Assembly (NCBI GenBank): GCA_012970285.1
Contig: JIBW01000006.1
Span: forward strand, 434,001-498,000
DNA from: Bacillaceae bacterium JMAK1
GTDB lineage: Bacteria > Bacillota > Bacilli > Bacillales > Marinococcaceae
Length of the DNA: 64,000 nucleotides
Reading direction: 5' to 3'
Of this stretch, positions 61,034-64,000 are shown piece by piece. Numbering within the stretch: the stretch's first letter is position 1; every line of letters begins with the position of its first letter. Made by a program: the position numbers and the translations under genes. The notes beneath the pieces were generated by a model. It did no database searches. It was not told the origin of the DNA and saw nothing but the letters and a program-made list of their open reading frames with translations.

Positions 61034-62431
61034 ATGACGGTTACAACAGAGACGATTGAGATTAAAAACCCCGCGACAGGTGAGATTGTAGATACAATCT
61101 CACTGCAGTCTGAACAAGACGTTAAAGCAGCAATTGAACGTTCCGAAGCAGGCTACCGCACTTGGTCAAAAACGACCGCTGAAGATCGTAGCAAACGACT
61201 TCGCACGTGGTATAACTTAATTATTGAGCACAAAGCAGAACTCGCAGCGCTGATTACTGCTGAAAACGGTAAACCTTTAAAAGAAGCTGAAGGTGAAGTC
61301 GTTTACGGAGCTGGCTACATTGAGTGGTACGCCGAAGAAGCAAAGCGCGTGTACGGCCGAACCGTTCCAGCTTCTTCGACGGAAAAACGAATTATCGTCA
61401 CTCGCCAAGCAGTTGGTCCTGTTGCTGCCATTACACCGTGGAACTTTCCAGCCGCGATGATTACACGTAAAGCAGCACCTGCACTAGCAGCAGGCTGTAG
61501 TTTTATTATTAAACCAGCTCCAGACACACCTCTTACTGCCATTCGACTCGTCGAATTAGGTCATGAAGCAGGCATTCCTGAAGAAGTCTTGCAAGTGGTA
61601 AACGGAGACAGCGTCATGATTGGGAAGCAGTTTACCGAGAGTGCAATCATTCAGAAAGTGACGTTCACAGGCTCAACAAACGTAGGTAAGCTTCTCATGA
61701 AACAGAGCGCAAGCACCGTTAAACAAGTGTCCATGGAACTTGGTGGTCATGCACCCTTAATTATTGATGAAGATGCAAACCTCGATCTTGCAGTTACACA
61801 GACAATTGCTTCAAAGTACCGCAATGCTGGTCAAACGTGCATTTGCGCAAACCGACTCATCGTTCATGAAGCGATTAAAGATGAGTTTGCCTCTAAATTA
61901 GCTAAAGAAGTCAAATCATTAACTGTTGGCCACGGCACGGATGCATCAACAGACATCGGGCCGATCATTAACAAAAATGGATTCGATAAGATTGTTAGTC
62001 AAATTAACGACGCAAAAGAAAAAGGTGCGAGCGTACTCGTCGGGGGTTCCTTTGATCAAGACGACGAAAAAGGAACATACTTCGTCCATCCAACCGTTCT
62101 TGACGGCGTAACCGATGAGATGGCGATCATGCATGAAGAAACGTTCGGTCCAGTTGCACCAATCACGACTTTCACATCAATTGAAGATGCGATTGCGATT
62201 GCCAACGACACACCGTTCGGCTTAGCCGCTTACTACTTTACCGAGAATTACCGTCGTGGACTTTACATTGCCGAAAACTTAGATTACGGAATAATTGGCT
62301 GGAATGATGGTGGGCCGTCTGCTGTACAAGCTCCATTTGGTGGAATGAAAGAAAGCGGCATCGGCCGTGAAGGTGGGCCTGAAGGAATTGAAGGCTATCT
62401 CGAAACGAAATATTTATCAATCGGACTGTAA
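61034..62431 (+). CDS. gabD: Succinate-semialdehyde dehydrogenase
   Basis: Aldehyde dehydrogenase of 465 residues that oxidises succinate semialdehyde to succinate with NAD(P). Key motifs are [13 protein letters not shown] (about 134-146, cofactor loop), FTGSTNVGK (about 211-219), general base Glu235 in MELGGHAP and the nucleophile Cys269 in [14 protein letters not shown] 61034 has AAGGAG 8 bases ahead; the in-frame GTG 61025 overlaps that site. Together with gabT it completes the GABA shunt entry to the citric acid cycle. Confidence 0.94.
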   Translation: MTVTTETIEIKNPATGEIVDTISLQSEQDVKAAIERSEAGYRTWSKTTAEDRSKRLRTWYNLIIEHKAELAALITAENGKPLKEAEGEVVYGAGYIEWYAEEAKRVYGRTVPASSTEKRIIVTRQAVGPVAAITPWNFPAAMITRKAAPALAAGCSFIIKPAPDTPLTAIRLVELGHEAGIPEEVLQVVNGDSVMIGKQFTESAIIQKVTFTGSTNVGKLLMKQSASTVKQVSMELGGHAPLIIDEDANLDLAVTQTIASKYRNAGQTCICANRLIVHEAIKDEFASKLAKEVKSLTVGHGTDASTDIGPIINKNGFDKIVSQINDAKEKGASVLVGGSFDQDDEKGTYFVHPTVLDGVTDEMAIMHEETFGPVAPITTFTSIEDAIAIANDTPFGLAAYYFTENYRRGLYIAENLDYGIIGWNDGGPSAVQAPFGGMKESGIGREGGPEGIEGYLETKYLSIGL

Positions 62432-62437
62432 AAACTA

Positions 62438-62466
62438 GGCACCGTCGTCCTGACGGTGCCCTTTTC
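62438..62466. terminator. Bidirectional terminator after gabD
   Basis: A perfect 9-bp GC-rich stem GGCACCGTC/GACGGTGCC (62438-62446 and 62452-62460) with a 5-base loop and CTTTT on the plus side; the minus side ends TAGTTTT. Confidence 0.85.
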
Positions 62467-62479
62467 CTTTTCTTAACCT

Positions 62480-63823
62480 TTAGAAAATAAAACCCGCTCC
62501 TAGGAATAACGCTGTCGCAATGACTGCTCCCAATAACACATACGGCATAATTGTCCGCACTTGTAATACCGGTGATACTCCCGTACCTGCAGAGGTCATA
62601 AAAATCGCATCTGAATAAAAGCACGCCTGACTACCGAGGGCGACCCCTGACATAATTGCAGCAATCATCAAGGATGGATTTACACCCATTTCAAACGACA
62701 GTGGCATGAAAATCGGTGCAACAAGAACGATGAGCGCCCAGAAGTTCCCCGTAATAAAAGCAATAAATCCGCACGCTAAAAAGGCAATTAACGGCAAGAG
62801 TTGTGGTGAAATAAACACTGTAAACACTTCAATCATGTATTCAGATAATCCGAGTTCTCGATTCCCTTCACCGATCGCTAACGCAAGAAGAATGATAAAC
62901 GCAAGCGTCGTCATTGTTGTCAGTCCTTCACCAAAGTTGGTCATGAACTGAGTAGGTGTCATGATTTTTTGTGATATGTACATGATCGCTTGTACAACGA
63001 GCGCCGCAATGATTCCATGAATGAGATCATTATCAAAGTACATCATGACAATCACTAATACAATAATTGGGATGATAAAGTTCAATGGACTTGATTTCTT
63101 CACATCCGTATTCAAAGTTGCTTTAACAATAGCCGAACCTTTTTCCTCGGGCATCGTCGGACCACCTTGTTCGACACGTTCATAAGCCTTTTTCATGAGT
63201 CCTACTTTCGGTAAAAGCCCTACAGCAAGGAGCAATGCAATGACTACTGCAGCTAGAGGATAGAACATGAATGGGATTGCAGCCACATAATCTGTGAATC
63301 CAAGATTATAATCATTCACAACACCAACTGCAAATGCAGACCAGCTCGTAAACGGTACTAATACACAAATACAAGCACCGGTTGCATTGACGGTATACGC
63401 TAAATGCTCACGAGGCACTAGCTTCTTGTCGGTAATGCTTCTCATTGAAGACGACACAGCAAGTGCATTCAAATAATCATCAATAAAAATTATTAAACCG
63501 AGAAACCACGTCGTTACTAAACTCTTTTTAGGGGAGGTCGCGAATTTGGATAACGTATTTCCAAACCCAAGTAACGCACCTGACTTCTCAAAAATAGCAA
63601 TCATCGCTCCGAATCCGAAAATAATCAAAACAAGAAACTGAAATGTATCACTTGCCATCGCCATGTAAAGGAGCTCAATAACTCCAGTTAAAAAGCCCGT
63701 CCCATAGAGTAGTATAGCTGACACAAACACTGATAATATAAGCATTTCCTGTAGACGCTTCGTAACGATAATGCCCACGATCAAAATAAGAATTGGTATA
63801 ACTGATATGATTCCATACTCCAA
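62480..63823 (-). CDS. NhaC-family antiporter/transporter
   Basis: Membrane protein of 447 residues with about 11 helices, in the NhaC/YuiF-type sodium/proton antiporter superfamily. Visible elements are LVTTWFLGLIIFIDDYLNALAV (positions about 102-123; the acidic FIDDYLN is a hallmark), VPFTSWSAFAVG near 155 and GSQACFYSDAIFMTSAGTGV (positions about 400-419). Members exchange sodium for protons or carry amino and hydroxy acids; beside gabTD a GABA or amino-acid role is possible but unproven. TTG 63823 is the start, 7 bases after AAGGGGG. Confidence 0.82.
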   Translation of the reverse strand: MEYGIISVIPILILIVGIIVTKRLQEMLILSVFVSAILLYGTGFLTGVIELLYMAMASDTFQFLVLIIFGFGAMIAIFEKSGALLGFGNTLSKFATSPKKSLVTTWFLGLIIFIDDYLNALAVSSSMRSITDKKLVPREHLAYTVNATGACICVLVPFTSWSAFAVGVVNDYNLGFTDYVAAIPFMFYPLAAVVIALLLAVGLLPKVGLMKKAYERVEQGGPTMPEEKGSAIVKATLNTDVKKSSPLNFIIPIIVLVIVMMYFDNDLIHGIIAALVVQAIMYISQKIMTPTQFMTNFGEGLTTMTTLAFIILLALAIGEGNRELGLSEYMIEVFTVFISPQLLPLIAFLACGFIAFITGNFWALIVLVAPIFMPLSFEMGVNPSLMIAAIMSGVALGSQACFYSDAIFMTSAGTGVSPVLQVRTIMPYVLLGAVIATALFLGAGFIF

Positions 63824-64000
63824 GATGTTTCCCCCTTATACCTTTTCTTAAGTAGACTGCAAATTCTATGCCAAACACAGCCTGTATTAGCAAGGGAAAA
63901 CTATCATTCATTATGTACATATGCATAATTCATGTTTAATTGAATAGCGAGAGTAGAATGTTCTCTTGCCGTTTTGATTTCCTTCCTAGTTACGTTCATT
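63824..64000. other. Upstream region at the right edge
   Basis: About 177 bases up to the window edge. It should hold the NhaC-type gene promoter; I see no further gene. Confidence 0.4.

Noticed and set aside
1-64000. CRISPR arrays, tRNA, rRNA, insertion sequences, prophage
   Set aside because: No regularly spaced repeats, cloverleaf or rRNA-like segments, transposase or phage genes were seen by eye; only a dedicated search could exclude small RNAs.

Overview
The window looks like a chromosomal segment of an endospore-forming, probably alkaliphilic member of the Bacillaceae (Shouchella/Alkalihalobacillus-like). The evidence is the low-GC Gram-positive signals (strong AGGAGG sites, many TTG and GTG starts, Rho-independent terminators), a spore germinant-receptor operon, a high-alkaline-type subtilisin precursor, TnrA/GlnR, CcpA (cre), MtlR and SigL (sigma-54) style control sites, and an NhaC-family antiporter. 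I see no rRNA, tRNA, CRISPR array, insertion sequence or prophage. The species call is inference.

Layout. 1-4.7 kb: end of a membrane-protein gene, a GNAT acetyltransferase, a two-gene operon (D-malate/tartrate-type dehydrogenase plus a fluoroacetate-dehalogenase-like hydrolase), a degenerate M50-like membrane protein and a YflT-type stress protein. 4.7-13.3 kb: a peptide/nickel-class ABC importer (DppB, C, D, F), an MlrC-like M81 protein, an amidase and a binding lipoprotein. 13.8-19.6 kb: housekeeping genes, including a PPP-type phosphatase, an LLM flavin enzyme, a truncated Rap-like TPR protein, cardiolipin synthase and a YitT-like protein. 19.8-27 kb: a second catabolic locus with a GlcD-like FAD oxidase, a BASS transporter, a second binding lipoprotein paralogous to the first, an N-acylamino-acid racemase/OSBS-type enolase, an RpiR regulator and an M20 amidohydrolase. 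27-36 kb: subtilisin, a germinant receptor in order B-A-C, a transglutaminase/alpha-E/ATP-grasp cluster and two small genes. 36-41 kb: a complete urease operon ureABCEFGD. 41-44 kb: an M20 amidohydrolase, an AlaX-like editing protein and TenA. 44-49.7 kb: mannitol operon mtlA-mtlR-mtlF-mtlD. 49.8-51.8 kb: a YtrA-like GntR regulator with an ABC pair. 51.8-58.2 kb: an N-carbamoylase-type amidase, then a sigma-54-controlled operon (M20 peptidase plus sodium symporter) with its probable enhancer-binding protein. 58.2-63.8 kb: a GabR-like regulator, gabT, gabD and an NhaC-family transporter.

How the genes work together. Much of the window scavenges nitrogen and carbon from peptides, N-acyl and N-carbamoyl amino acids, urea and GABA. 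Five amidohydrolases, two peptide-binding lipoproteins, one importer, an acylamino-acid racemase and urease all release or recycle amino nitrogen. Control is layered: a perfect TnrA/GlnR box at the usual activation distance before ureA, cre sites before the amidase gene and mtlA, a MtlR-type operator before mtlA, and three TTTGA(G/C)TCAAA-type palindromes before a textbook -24/-12 promoter.

Most noteworthy items: the sigma-54 enhancer array with its nearby activator; a complete fluoroacetate-dehalogenase residue set; a mannitol permease with two intact tandem IIB domains; two places where a strong Shine-Dalgarno sequence is ideally spaced before an ATC codon with no normal start codon nearby; the poorly understood ATP-grasp/alpha-E/transglutaminase cluster; and an overlapping double dyad before the ABC operon. 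I do not claim a proven new system.
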